This document shows, in pieces, positions 17,157 through 25,229 of a stretch of DNA of 64,000 bases (position 1 is the stretch's first letter; the number at the start of each line of letters is the position of its first letter). Position numbers and translations under genes: made by a program. The stretch comes from an uncultured Bacilli bacterium. GTDB taxonomy: Bacteria > Bacillota_I > Bacilli_A > RF39 > UBA660. Under the pieces are notes generated by a model. It ran no database searches, had not been told where the DNA came from, and saw only the letters and a list, made by a program, of their open reading frames with translations. The stretch spans positions 62,001 to 126,000 of the forward strand of contig CAJTZW010000001.1 of the NCBI GenBank assembly GCA_910584305.1, written 5' to 3'.

Positions 17157-18434
17157 ATGTTTACAGTCTGTTATAAAATATTATGGGCAATAACTACTTC
17201 TATAATTTTATTATCTAGTGTTTATTTTACGAGATTATTAAAATGTGGTCAGTTAAATGTAAAGAAATTATTTTCTTCCTTTAGAAATTCTTCTAAAAAT
17301 AGTGTAGGATTAACACCCAAAGATACATTAATGCTTTCTTTGGCAGGACGCATTGGTGTTGGAAGTATTGCAGGGATTGCGCTCGCTATTTATATTGGTG
17401 GTATAGGCAGTATTTTTTGGGTATGGATTACCACTTTTTTAATTGCAATTTTATCCTATGTGGAAACGTATCTTGGTATTTTATATCGTGAAAAAGATGA
17501 AGACGGTAATTATATTGGGGGACCTAGCTATTATATTAAGAATGGACTTCATAATAAGAAATTAGCTTGTTGGTATGCTGTTCTTATTATTGTTTGTTAT
17601 ATTGGTGGATTTTTGGGAATTCAATCGAATACAATTACTAGATGTTTGTTAGAAATCGTTTCCTTATCAAAATATTTTGTCTCTATTGCTCTAGTGATTA
17701 TCACCTTTATTTGTATTTTTGGTGGTGTGAATGGAATTTCTAAAATTACGAGTAAGTTAGTTCCTTTCATGACTTTGTTCTATTTAATTTTATTTGCTTA
17801 TGTTATATGTGTTAATTATACACAAATATCAGATATCTTTTGTAATATAATTAAAAGTGCTTTTCAATTTGATTCATTCTTTGGTGGATTTTTATCTACT
17901 TGTATTATTGGATTGCAGAGAGGGATTTTTTCAAATGAGGCAGGACTTGGAACTGGAAGTATTGCTTCTTCTACAACAAGTGCTGAAAATGCAAGCAGGC
18001 AAGGTTATTTGCAAATTGTAGGGGTATATATTACTAGTTTACTTATATGTACTGCAACTGCGTTTTTTATTTTGACAACGGATTATTTTACAGTGTCGTT
18101 TGTGGATATTAATGGAATTGAACTTATGCAATATGCTTTTTCCTATCATTTTGGAAATTTAGGAAATATTTTTTTGTTTGCATTTATTTTATTATTTGCT
18201 TTTTCTACTATTTTAACAGGTTATTATTATGGTGAATGTTCTTTACGTTTTTTAATAGGTAAGGGTCACTCTAAAGCTATTTCTTTGTTAAAGTGTATTA
18301 CTTTGATTGTATTATTTTTAGGATGTATTATCTCTGCAGAATTGCTATGGAAGATAATTGATTTATTGGTTGCATTATTGGCCATTATCAATATTTATGC
18401 ACTTTTTTCATTACGAGAAGATATTTCATTATAA
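17157..18434 (+). CDS. Sodium:alanine symporter (AGCS) family transporter
   Basis: Multi-pass membrane protein (425 residues), probably importing an amino acid such as alanine or glycine with Na+. Family signatures are SLAGRIGVGSIAGIALAIYI with GGIGSIFWVW (the conserved GxGNIAG and GGPGAIFWMW regions, here with IG variants), YIGGPSYYIKNGL, and QRGIFSNEAGLGTGSIAS. The start at ATG 17157 is supported by GTGGTGAT just upstream; an ATG at 17094 is also in frame but has no ribosome binding site and lies inside rsmA. The C-terminus may be a little shorter than typical members (about 450-480). Substrate is inferred from the family. Confidence 0.88.
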   Translation: MFTVCYKILWAITTSIILLSSVYFTRLLKCGQLNVKKLFSSFRNSSKNSVGLTPKDTLMLSLAGRIGVGSIAGIALAIYIGGIGSIFWVWITTFLIAILSYVETYLGILYREKDEDGNYIGGPSYYIKNGLHNKKLACWYAVLIIVCYIGGFLGIQSNTITRCLLEIVSLSKYFVSIALVIITFICIFGGVNGISKITSKLVPFMTLFYLILFAYVICVNYTQISDIFCNIIKSAFQFDSFFGGFLSTCIIGLQRGIFSNEAGLGTGSIASSTTSAENASRQGYLQIVGVYITSLLICTATAFFILTTDYFTVSFVDINGIELMQYAFSYHFGNLGNIFLFAFILLFAFSTILTGYYYGECSLRFLIGKGHSKAISLLKCITLIVLFLGCIISAELLWKIIDLLVALLAIINIYALFSLREDISL

Positions 18435-18449
18435 TAAATTATGAAAATG

Positions 18450-18458
18450 TGATAAAAT
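18450..18458 (+). promoter_or_regulatory. Extended -10 promoter of ung
   Basis: TG-A-TAAAAT lies 17 bases before the ung start codon. No -35 is obvious, and the leader would be very short. Confidence 0.4.
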
Positions 18459-18474
18459 AAAATTGGTGTTGTTT

Positions 18475-19125
18475 ATGATTAATAAAGTTTGGGATCAAAT
18501 ACTTAAAGATGAATTTCAGAAAGATTATTTTAGAAGGTTAGGAGTATTTGTGAAGTCTGAGTATAAGACAAAACGCATTTATCCTGAGTATGAGCATATT
18601 TTTGATGCTTTTCGTTATACGGATTATGATCAAGTGAAAGTGGTTATTTTAGGGCAGGATCCATATCATGGAGATAATGAGGCCCATGGTCTTTCTTTTT
18701 CTGTAAGGGAGGGAGTTGCAATGCCACCTTCTTTGCGCAATATTTTTAAAGAACTTCAAAATGATGTGGGGGTAAAGAGGACGCAAACAGATTTAACAGA
18801 TTGGGCGAAGCAAGGAGTTCTATTATTAAATTCGATTATGACAGTTGTGAAAGATCATCCTTTATCTCACAAAGAGAAGGGTTGGGAAATATTTACAGAT
18901 AATGTTATTCGTAAACTAGGCAAGCGTAAAGAGCCCATGGTATTTGTATTATGGGGAAGTTATGCTCGTAGCAAGAAGAATTTGATTGAAAACTCCAATC
19001 ATAAGATTATAGAAAGTGTGCATCCGTCTCCACTTTCAGCAAATCGTGGTTTTTTTGGGAGTAAACCTTTTTCACAAATCAATCAATTTTTAAAAGAAAA
19101 TAATATGGAAGAGATACATTGGTAG
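18475..19125 (+). CDS. ung: Uracil-DNA glycosylase
   Basis: Removes uracil from DNA as the first step of base excision repair. Family A signatures: VVILGQDPYHGDNEAHGLSF (the catalytic Asp in GQDPYH), PPSLRNIFKEL, LLLNSIMTV and HPSPLSANRGFFG. The 216-residue length is normal. ATG 18475 has TTGGTG at the right spacing; upstream in-frame TTG codons are less likely. It is 20 bases ahead of tilS. In Bacillus, ung lies elsewhere, so this placement is lineage-specific. Confidence 0.96.
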   Translation: MINKVWDQILKDEFQKDYFRRLGVFVKSEYKTKRIYPEYEHIFDAFRYTDYDQVKVVILGQDPYHGDNEAHGLSFSVREGVAMPPSLRNIFKELQNDVGVKRTQTDLTDWAKQGVLLLNSIMTVVKDHPLSHKEKGWEIFTDNVIRKLGKRKEPMVFVLWGSYARSKKNLIENSNHKIIESVHPSPLSANRGFFGSKPFSQINQFLKENNMEEIHW

Positions 19126-19145
19126 GATAAACAGAGGTGAGCGTT

Positions 19146-20471
19146 ATGGATTTGGCATATCAATTTTTAATGAATGATGTACATCTTAAATATGGTGATG
19201 TTGTAGTTGTGGGTGTAAGTGGAGGACCAGATTCTATGGCTTTGCTACATGTTCTGGCCCGTGTAAAGAAGACTCTTGATATTTCTATTGTTTGTGCACA
19301 TGTGAATCACAATGTTCGAAAGGAAAGTGCTGAGGAGAAAATTTTTGTAGAAAGTTTTTGTCGTAACAATGATATTATTTTTGATAGTATGGTCATTGAG
19401 GATTATGGGGATGACAATTTTCACAATGAAGCCAGAAGTAAACGATATACCTATTTTGGTAAAGTAGTAAAAGAATATGGTGCTAAATATTTACTTACTG
19501 CACATCATGGAGATGATTTAATTGAAACTATTTTAATGCGTCTTGTTAGGGGATCTACTTTACGTGGGTATAGTGGTTTTTCGAAAATTGTTTCAATGGA
19601 CGGTTATAAGGTTTTACGACCATTTATTCACGTTACAAAGCAAGAAATTTTAGAGTATAATAAAAAAAATAAAATTCCTTTTGTACAAGATGCTTCTAAT
19701 CAAAAGGATGTATATACAAGAAACCGTTTTCGTAAATATATTGTACCAGAGTTTAAAAAAGAAGATCCTAATGTGCATAAGAAGTTTTACAAATTTAGTA
19801 AAACTTTACTAGAATATAATGATTATATAGATAAACAAGTGGAAAAGGTTATGCCAGATGTATTTGTTCAAAATACACTAAAAATAGATACTTTTTTAAA
19901 ACTGGATCATTTGATTGCAATGAAAGTAATATATTATATATTAGAATCTATTTATCAAGATGATTTAATGTTAATTACAGATCATCATGCGGAATTAATT
20001 TACAATATTATTTGTTCTAAGAAGGCGAATACCTATATTTATTTACCAAACAATTTAAAGGCAGTTAAAGCGTATGATACATTAACGTTTGTTCAAGAAG
20101 AAATTAAGAGTACAGAATATGAAATCGAAATTATTAAGTATTTAAATCTACCAAATGGAAACAATATAGAAGTAGTGGATGCTAGTTCTAGTACTGACAA
20201 TAATGTTTGTAGATTGAGCATAGAAGAGGTTAAGTTTCCTCTGCGAGTTCGTACTCGCCGTGATGGGGATAGAATGTATGTAAAAGGTTTGTTAGGGAGA
20301 AAAAAAATTAATGATATTTTTACAGATGAAAAAATTCCTTTGGCTGAAAGAGATGTGTGGCCAGTTGTTGTAGATTCAAATGATTTGATTGTTTGGCTTC
20401 CAGGCCTTAAAAAATCAAAATTTGATAAAACAAAAGAGGAAAAGTATGATATAATACTTAAGTATTATTAA
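19146..20471 (+). CDS. tilS: tRNA(Ile)-lysidine synthetase
   Basis: TilS converts C34 of tRNA-Ile(CAU) to lysidine. The PP-loop VGVSGGPDSMALLHVL (residues about 23-38) is the ATP-binding signature. The conserved ARSKRYTYF and HHGDDLIETILMRLVRGS follow. The C-terminal domain contains FPLRVRTRRDGDRMYV and KKINDIF, typical of the TilS C-terminal module. The ribosome binding site AGAGGTGA precedes ATG 19146; the GTG at 19137 is part of that site. It is followed 15 bases later by ftsH; hprT, which separates tilS and ftsH in Bacillus, is missing. Confidence 0.96.
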   Translation: MDLAYQFLMNDVHLKYGDVVVVGVSGGPDSMALLHVLARVKKTLDISIVCAHVNHNVRKESAEEKIFVESFCRNNDIIFDSMVIEDYGDDNFHNEARSKRYTYFGKVVKEYGAKYLLTAHHGDDLIETILMRLVRGSTLRGYSGFSKIVSMDGYKVLRPFIHVTKQEILEYNKKNKIPFVQDASNQKDVYTRNRFRKYIVPEFKKEDPNVHKKFYKFSKTLLEYNDYIDKQVEKVMPDVFVQNTLKIDTFLKLDHLIAMKVIYYILESIYQDDLMLITDHHAELIYNIICSKKANTYIYLPNNLKAVKAYDTLTFVQEEIKSTEYEIEIIKYLNLPNGNNIEVVDASSSTDNNVCRLSIEEVKFPLRVRTRRDGDRMYVKGLLGRKKINDIFTDEKIPLAERDVWPVVVDSNDLIVWLPGLKKSKFDKTKEEKYDIILKYY

Positions 20472-20486
20472 AGGAAGGAGAAATTT

Positions 20487-22478
20487 ATGAATAAAAAAAC
20501 TGTAAAACGTGGGTTAATGCCCTATTTATTTATAGCGATTGTAATGCTTGGAATTATGTACTTTGTAAGTTTCGCAAATACCAAGGTTAACTTTATTACC
20601 TATGATGAATTCATGGGTGAGGTAGAAAAAGGAAATGTTGAAGAGGTTGTTTTAACACCAAGAAGTAGAGCAACAGTTTATGAAGTTACAGGTACTTTAA
20701 AAAGTTATGAAACAGGTGAGTCGTTCTTTTTTAGAGTTCCATTAGCAGAAGAATCTGTATCTAAAATAATTGAGGCTTCTGATGCACAAAAATTTACGTT
20801 AGATACATCTACAGATCCAGAATCTAGTGTATTGCTATTGTTTTTGGTTAATGTCTTACCAATGGTTTTGCTTGTAGGAATTGCTTTTTTCTTTATTACA
20901 AAGCAAATGGGTAGCGCTAATAAATCTATGGATTTTGGAAAGAGTCGTGCCCGTTTAAATGAGGATAGTAAGAAAGTCACTTTTAAACAGGTTGCTGGTC
21001 TCGAAGAGGAAAAAGAAGAAGTAGCTGAGTTGATTGACTTCTTAAAAAACCCAAAGAAATTTCAAAAAATGGGTGCTAGAATTCCAAAAGGAGTTTTATT
21101 GGTAGGTCCTCCGGGAACAGGAAAAACTTTGTTAGCGCGCGCTGTTGCGGGTGAAGCCAATGTTCCATTTTACTATATTAGTGGTTCTGACTTTGTTGAA
21201 TTATTTGTTGGTGTAGGTGCAAGTCGTGTACGTGATATGTTTAAACAAGCAAAGCATAATGCGCCATGTTTGATTTTTATTGATGAAATTGATGCTGTAG
21301 GACGTCAAAGAGGTGCCGGTTTGGGTGGAGGCCATGATGAACGTGAGCAAACTCTAAATCAGTTATTAACTGAAATGGATGGTTTTGGAGCAAATGAAGG
21401 AATTATTATTATTGCTGCTACCAATCGTCCAGATGTATTAGACCCAGCTTTGCTTAGACCTGGTAGATTTGATAGACAGGTAACAGTTAATTTGCCAGAT
21501 GCAAAAGGAAGAGAAGAAATTTTGTCTGTTCATGCTGAAAATAAATTATTTGCTAAATCAGTTAACTTGAAGAATATTGCTAAGAGAACTGTTGGATTTA
21601 GTGGAGCTGATTTGGAGAATTTATTGAATGAAGCGGCTTTACTTGCCGTGCGTAGGGATAAGAAAGTGATTACAATGGCTGAAATTGACGAAGCACATGA
21701 TCGTGTTCTTATGGGTCCAGCGAAGAAGTCGCATAAGTATACTGAGCGAGAAAAGAGAGTTGTTGCATATCATGAAGCTGGTCATGCTGTTGTCGGAATT
21801 AAATTGGATGGAGCAAATGCTGTTCAAAAAATTACAATCATACCAAGAGGTGCAGCAGGTGGATATAATTTAATGCTTCCAAAGGAGGAAACTTATTTAT
21901 CTACTAAAAAACAGTTGCTTGAAAGTATTAGTGGATTATTAGGTGGACGTGTAGCTGAAGAGGAAGTGTTTAATGAAATTACCACAGGTGCTCATAATGA
22001 TTTTGAAAAGGCTACAAAAATAGCGAGAGCTATGGTTACTGAATATGGAATGAGTGATTTGGGACCTGTTCAGTTTGAACATCAAGAATCTAGTGTTTTC
22101 TTAGGAAGAGATTATAATAAGAGTCGTAATTTTTCGAGTCAAGTTGCTTTTGAAATTGACCAGGAACAACGTAAGATTATAAGTGAATGTTATGAAACAA
22201 CAAAGAAAATTATTAAAGAGAATCGAGACTTATTGGATTTAATTGCTAATGCTTTGCTTGAGAAAGAAACTCTTACGAAAGAGGAAATTGATTATTTAGT
22301 GGAGCATAAGTGTTTACCAGATGAAGATTTAGAAATTGATGCATCTGATTTTAAGGAAGCTGGTTTGGAAGACCTTACAGTAGCAGAACTTAAAGATCTT
22401 GCTAAGGAAAAGGGGATTAAAGGATATTCTACAATGAATAAAGAGGAATTGTTGAAATCTTTAGGTGATGAAGAATAA
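20487..22478 (+). CDS. ftsH: ATP-dependent zinc metalloprotease FtsH, with C-terminal SAP/Rho_N-like tail
   Basis: Membrane-bound AAA+ protease that degrades misassembled membrane and regulatory proteins. It has two transmembrane segments (about residues 10-29 and 108-130) flanking an extracytoplasmic domain. The AAA domain carries VLLVGPPGTGKTLLARAVAG (Walker A), IFIDEIDAVGRQRGAG and the second region of homology RPDVLDPALLRPGRFDR. The zinc site is HEAGH. The odd part is the end: the last ~37 residues (LEDLTVAELKDLAKEKGIKG and on) look like a SAP/Rho N-terminal type helix-extended-helix, which FtsH normally lacks. A strong AAGGAGGAG-like ribosome binding site precedes the start. Confidence 0.97.
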   Translation: MNKKTVKRGLMPYLFIAIVMLGIMYFVSFANTKVNFITYDEFMGEVEKGNVEEVVLTPRSRATVYEVTGTLKSYETGESFFFRVPLAEESVSKIIEASDAQKFTLDTSTDPESSVLLLFLVNVLPMVLLVGIAFFFITKQMGSANKSMDFGKSRARLNEDSKKVTFKQVAGLEEEKEEVAELIDFLKNPKKFQKMGARIPKGVLLVGPPGTGKTLLARAVAGEANVPFYYISGSDFVELFVGVGASRVRDMFKQAKHNAPCLIFIDEIDAVGRQRGAGLGGGHDEREQTLNQLLTEMDGFGANEGIIIIAATNRPDVLDPALLRPGRFDRQVTVNLPDAKGREEILSVHAENKLFAKSVNLKNIAKRTVGFSGADLENLLNEAALLAVRRDKKVITMAEIDEAHDRVLMGPAKKSHKYTEREKRVVAYHEAGHAVVGIKLDGANAVQKITIIPRGAAGGYNLMLPKEETYLSTKKQLLESISGLLGGRVAEEEVFNEITTGAHNDFEKATKIARAMVTEYGMSDLGPVQFEHQESSVFLGRDYNKSRNFSSQVAFEIDQEQRKIISECYETTKKIIKENRDLLDLIANALLEKETLTKEEIDYLVEHKCLPDEDLEIDASDFKEAGLEDLTVAELKDLAKEKGIKGYSTMNKEELLKSLGDEE

Positions 22479-22504
22479 GATATATTTTAAATGTATCTTT
22501 TTTT
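22477..22504 (+). terminator. Intrinsic terminator after ftsH
   Basis: AAGATATAT (22477-22485) pairs with ATGTATCTT (22491-22499) with one wobble, followed by a run of T bases. It begins inside the ftsH stop codon. Confidence 0.7.
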
Positions 22505-22557
22505 ATTGCTTGGTGAAAATAAAATTCGTTAAAAAGATAGCTTTATATTAAAAAGTA

Positions 22558-22566
22558 TGTTAAAAT
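22558..22566 (+). promoter_or_regulatory. Extended -10 promoter of parA
   Basis: TG-T-TAAAAT overlaps the ATG at 22565, so that ATG cannot be the parA start; transcription would begin near 22573. Confidence 0.5.
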
Positions 22567-22603
22567 GTATATTAGTGAATTGTGTAGAAAAATGGTGGTT
22601 AGC

Positions 22604-23389
22604 GTGGGAAAAGTTATAGCTTTAGTAAATCAAAAAGGTGGTGTTGGAAAAACAACGTCTAGTATTAATTTAGCTGCTTCTTTAGGAATATATAAAAAGA
22701 AGGTTTTATTAGTAGATTTAGATCCACAGGGAAATTCTACAACTGGAGTTGGCATCGGTAAAACGGATTATTCTGAAAGTATTTATGAATTACTAAAGGA
22801 TGAGACTACTTTGCAAGAGGTTATTATTAAAACTAAATTTAAGAATTTATATGTACTTCCTGCAACTATCAATTTGGCTGGTTTGGATTTTGAGTTGATG
22901 GAAAAAAGTAAAGCTGATCCTGAATTTGTTAAGGGTAAGCAACTGAAGAAGTATATGGATGCTGCAAAGGATCTATTTGATTATATTATTATTGATTGTC
23001 CCCCTTCTTTAGGAATATTAACAACAAATGCTTTAACAGCTGCAGATTCTGTAATTATTCCAGTTCAATGTGAGTTTTTTGCATTGGAAGGAATTATGCA
23101 ACTTTTAAACACAATTATGCTAGCACAAAAAAATTTAAACCCAGAATTAAATATTGAAGGTGTATTACTTACTATGTTAGATAGTAGAACAAATTTAGGA
23201 TTGGAAGTAGTAGAGGATATTCGAAGTTATTTTAAAGAAAGAGTTTATGATACGATTATTCCAAGACTTGTTAAATTATCAGAAGCACCAAGTCATGGAA
23301 AGCCTATTATTGCATATGAACCTCAAAGCAGAGGTGCTGAGGCCTATTTGAATTTAGCAAAGGAAGTGATTGAACGAAATGGAGACTAA
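22604..23389 (+). CDS. parA: Chromosome partitioning ATPase ParA/Soj
   Basis: Walker-type ATPase that works with ParB at parS sites in chromosome segregation and origin control. The deviant Walker A NQKGGVGKTTSS lies at the N-terminus, with VDLDPQGNSTTGVG, IDCPPSLGILTTNAL (Walker B) and RLVKLSEAPSHGKPI. GTG 22604 is chosen: it has the ribosome binding site ATGGTGG, gives the family-typical start MGKVIALVNQ, and lies after the predicted transcription start. The length is 261 residues. Its last 11 bases overlap parB. Its location near dnaX/recR fits an origin-proximal parABS locus. Confidence 0.96.
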   Translation: MGKVIALVNQKGGVGKTTSSINLAASLGIYKKKVLLVDLDPQGNSTTGVGIGKTDYSESIYELLKDETTLQEVIIKTKFKNLYVLPATINLAGLDFELMEKSKADPEFVKGKQLKKYMDAAKDLFDYIIIDCPPSLGILTTNALTAADSVIIPVQCEFFALEGIMQLLNTIMLAQKNLNPELNIEGVLLTMLDSRTNLGLEVVEDIRSYFKERVYDTIIPRLVKLSEAPSHGKPIIAYEPQSRGAEAYLNLAKEVIERNGD

Positions 23390-24260
23390 AAAGCGTGCCT
23401 TAGGGAGAGGATTAGAACAGTTATTTAACAATGAAAATTTAGATGTAGATGTTTTAGAAAAGACGATTTATGAAACTGCAACCAATGAAGAAATTGTTGA
23501 ATTAGATTTATTTGAATTACGCCCAAATCCTTATCAACCAAGGAAAGTTTTTTCTGATGATGCTTTAATGGAACTTGCTAATTCCATTAAAGAACATGGT
23601 GTATTTCAACCGATTATTGTAAAAAAGAGTATCAAGGGGTATGAAATTATAGCAGGAGAAAGACGTGTTCGCGCAAGTAAACTTGCTGGATTAGAGAAAA
23701 TTCCTGCCATTATTCGTGATTTTACAGATGAACAAATGATGGAAATTGCTCTTCTTGAAAATTTACAGCGTGAAAATTTAAGTGCAATTGAGGAAGCTTA
23801 TGCGTATAAGGCCATGATTGAAAATTTACATTTAACACAAGAAGAGTTATCTAAAAAAGTGGGGAAAAGTAGAAGTCATATTACCAATATCTTAGGATTG
23901 CTTCGTTTACCTGCAGAGATTCAAAAAATGGTGACTTTAGGAAGTCTTTCGATGGCACATGCACGAATTCTTAGCAAACTTGAGAGCCAACAAAAGATAA
24001 TGGAACTTGCCCATCGTGTTATTAATGAGAAGATTTCTGTTCATGAATTGGAAGAGATGGCTACTAATAAAGACATTGAAAAAAAGATAAAAATGACGCG
24101 TCGTGAATCGAATACAGTCTCTGATTATAAGTATGTTGAAGATATGTTACGTGATAAATTGGATGCGAAAGTTCATATTACAGATAAGAAAATAGAAATC
24201 CGCTTTACAAATACAGCAGATTTAAATCGTATTTTAGATATTATCAATGTTAAGGAATAG
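23379..24260 (+). CDS. parB: Chromosome partitioning protein ParB/Spo0J
   Basis: CTP-dependent DNA clamp that loads at parS. The N-terminal KKRALGRGLEQLFN is a ParA-activating basic motif. The ParB nuclease-like (CTPase) domain follows with LRPNPYQPRKVF, IKEHGVFQPIIV, IIAGERRVRASKLAG and ALLENLQRENLSAIEEA, then the helix-turn-helix with LSKKVGKSRSHITNILGLLRLP, and a C-terminal dimer domain. It starts at ATG 23379, 11 bases inside parA. Length 293 is normal. No parS site (TGTTTCACGTGAAACA-like) was found by eye in the window. Confidence 0.96.
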   Translation: METKKRALGRGLEQLFNNENLDVDVLEKTIYETATNEEIVELDLFELRPNPYQPRKVFSDDALMELANSIKEHGVFQPIIVKKSIKGYEIIAGERRVRASKLAGLEKIPAIIRDFTDEQMMEIALLENLQRENLSAIEEAYAYKAMIENLHLTQEELSKKVGKSRSHITNILGLLRLPAEIQKMVTLGSLSMAHARILSKLESQQKIMELAHRVINEKISVHELEEMATNKDIEKKIKMTRRESNTVSDYKYVEDMLRDKLDAKVHITDKKIEIRFTNTADLNRILDIINVKE

Positions 24261-24270
24261 GTGATGCGGT

Positions 24271-25044
24271 TTGGAACAATTAATTCATTCTGGAATTATT
24301 ATAGTATTGTTTATATGTATTTATTTTATTATCAATCGTATTATTAAGAATGTAATTCGTCGCCAATTTGTAAAAAATGGTGAGAAAAGAAAAAAAACAT
24401 TGTTATTGATTGTGAATAGTATTATTAAATACTTTTTAATGATAATTGCCGTCCTTACAATTTTGAATGTATATGGTGTTGATACTACTGCGCTTATAAC
24501 TTCTCTTGGATTATTAGGACTTGGCGCTAGTTTAGCTTTACAAGATACTTTAAAGGATTTATTAGCGGGGTTCTTTATTATTTTTGAGAATCAATATGAT
24601 ATAGGGGATACAATTACTATTAATAATTTTAAAGGCGAAGTAATTTCCTTAGGGCTTAAGACAACAAAATTGAAAGCTTCTACTGGAGAGATTTATACGA
24701 TTGCCAATAGAAACATTCAAGAGGTTATTAATCATAGTTTAAGTAATTCTTTAGCCATTGTCGATTTTGAAGTTTCCTACAATGATAATTTATCTAAGGT
24801 GGAAACAGTTTTACAAAAATTATGTAAAAAATTGACTAAAGAGCTTCCTCATCTAAAGGGAGATGTAACATTATTGGGAATTCAAAGCCTAGGTAGCAAT
24901 GGAATAGAGTATCGAATCACAGTATCGACAGATCCAATGGAACATTATGCAATAGAACGTTTAATTCGCAAAGCAGTAAAAGAAGAGTTAGAGAATCACG
25001 AGATTACAATTCCATATGCACAAGTGGTGATACATAATGAATGA
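24271..25044 (+). CDS. Small-conductance mechanosensitive channel (MscS family)
   Basis: A 257-residue membrane channel that probably releases solutes on hypo-osmotic shock. The N-terminal membrane helices lead into the pore-lining helix with the signature LGLLGLGASLALQDTLKDLLAGFFIIFE and then FKGEVISLGLKTTKLKASTGEIYTIANR, the conserved MscS beta domain. The start is TTG 24271 after GGTGATG. In Bacillus, a similar gene (yyaF area) also lies close to parAB and ychF. It overlaps the next small gene by eight bases. Confidence 0.92.
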   Translation: MEQLIHSGIIIVLFICIYFIINRIIKNVIRRQFVKNGEKRKKTLLLIVNSIIKYFLMIIAVLTILNVYGVDTTALITSLGLLGLGASLALQDTLKDLLAGFFIIFENQYDIGDTITINNFKGEVISLGLKTTKLKASTGEIYTIANRNIQEVINHSLSNSLAIVDFEVSYNDNLSKVETVLQKLCKKLTKELPHLKGDVTLLGIQSLGSNGIEYRITVSTDPMEHYAIERLIRKAVKEELENHEITIPYAQVVIHNE

Positions 25045-25216
25045 TTATAAAGTTGGTAGTTTTGTGATTATGAAAAAGCCACATCCATGTGGAACTAATG
25101 AATGGCAAATTACAAGAGTTGGTGCAGATATAAAAATAAAGTGTGTTTCGTGTGGAAGGAGTATTATGCTCCCACGTGTTGAGTTTAATAAAAAACTAAA
25201 GAAAGTAATTTCATAA
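25037..25216 (+). CDS. DUF951 family protein (YyzM-like)
   Basis: A 59-residue protein, MNDYKVGSFVIMKKPHPCGT then NEWQITRVGADIKIKC and CGRSIMLPR. This matches the small DUF951 family (KKPHPCG and the C-x2-C CVSCG motif, with RS-hM-PR), seen in Firmicutes between parB and ychF (yyzM in Bacillus). The paired cysteines (residues 18 and, later, 36 and 39) suggest a zinc site. It overlaps the end of mscS by eight bases and is too short for many gene callers. Function is not known. Confidence 0.85.
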   Translation: MNDYKVGSFVIMKKPHPCGTNEWQITRVGADIKIKCVSCGRSIMLPRVEFNKKLKKVIS

Positions 25217-25229
25217 ATAGGAGGATTAT

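Noticed and set aside
22565..22603. Longer N-terminus for ParA from ATG 22565
   Set aside because: That ATG overlaps the predicted -10 box, and the family starts at GKVIALVNQKGG.
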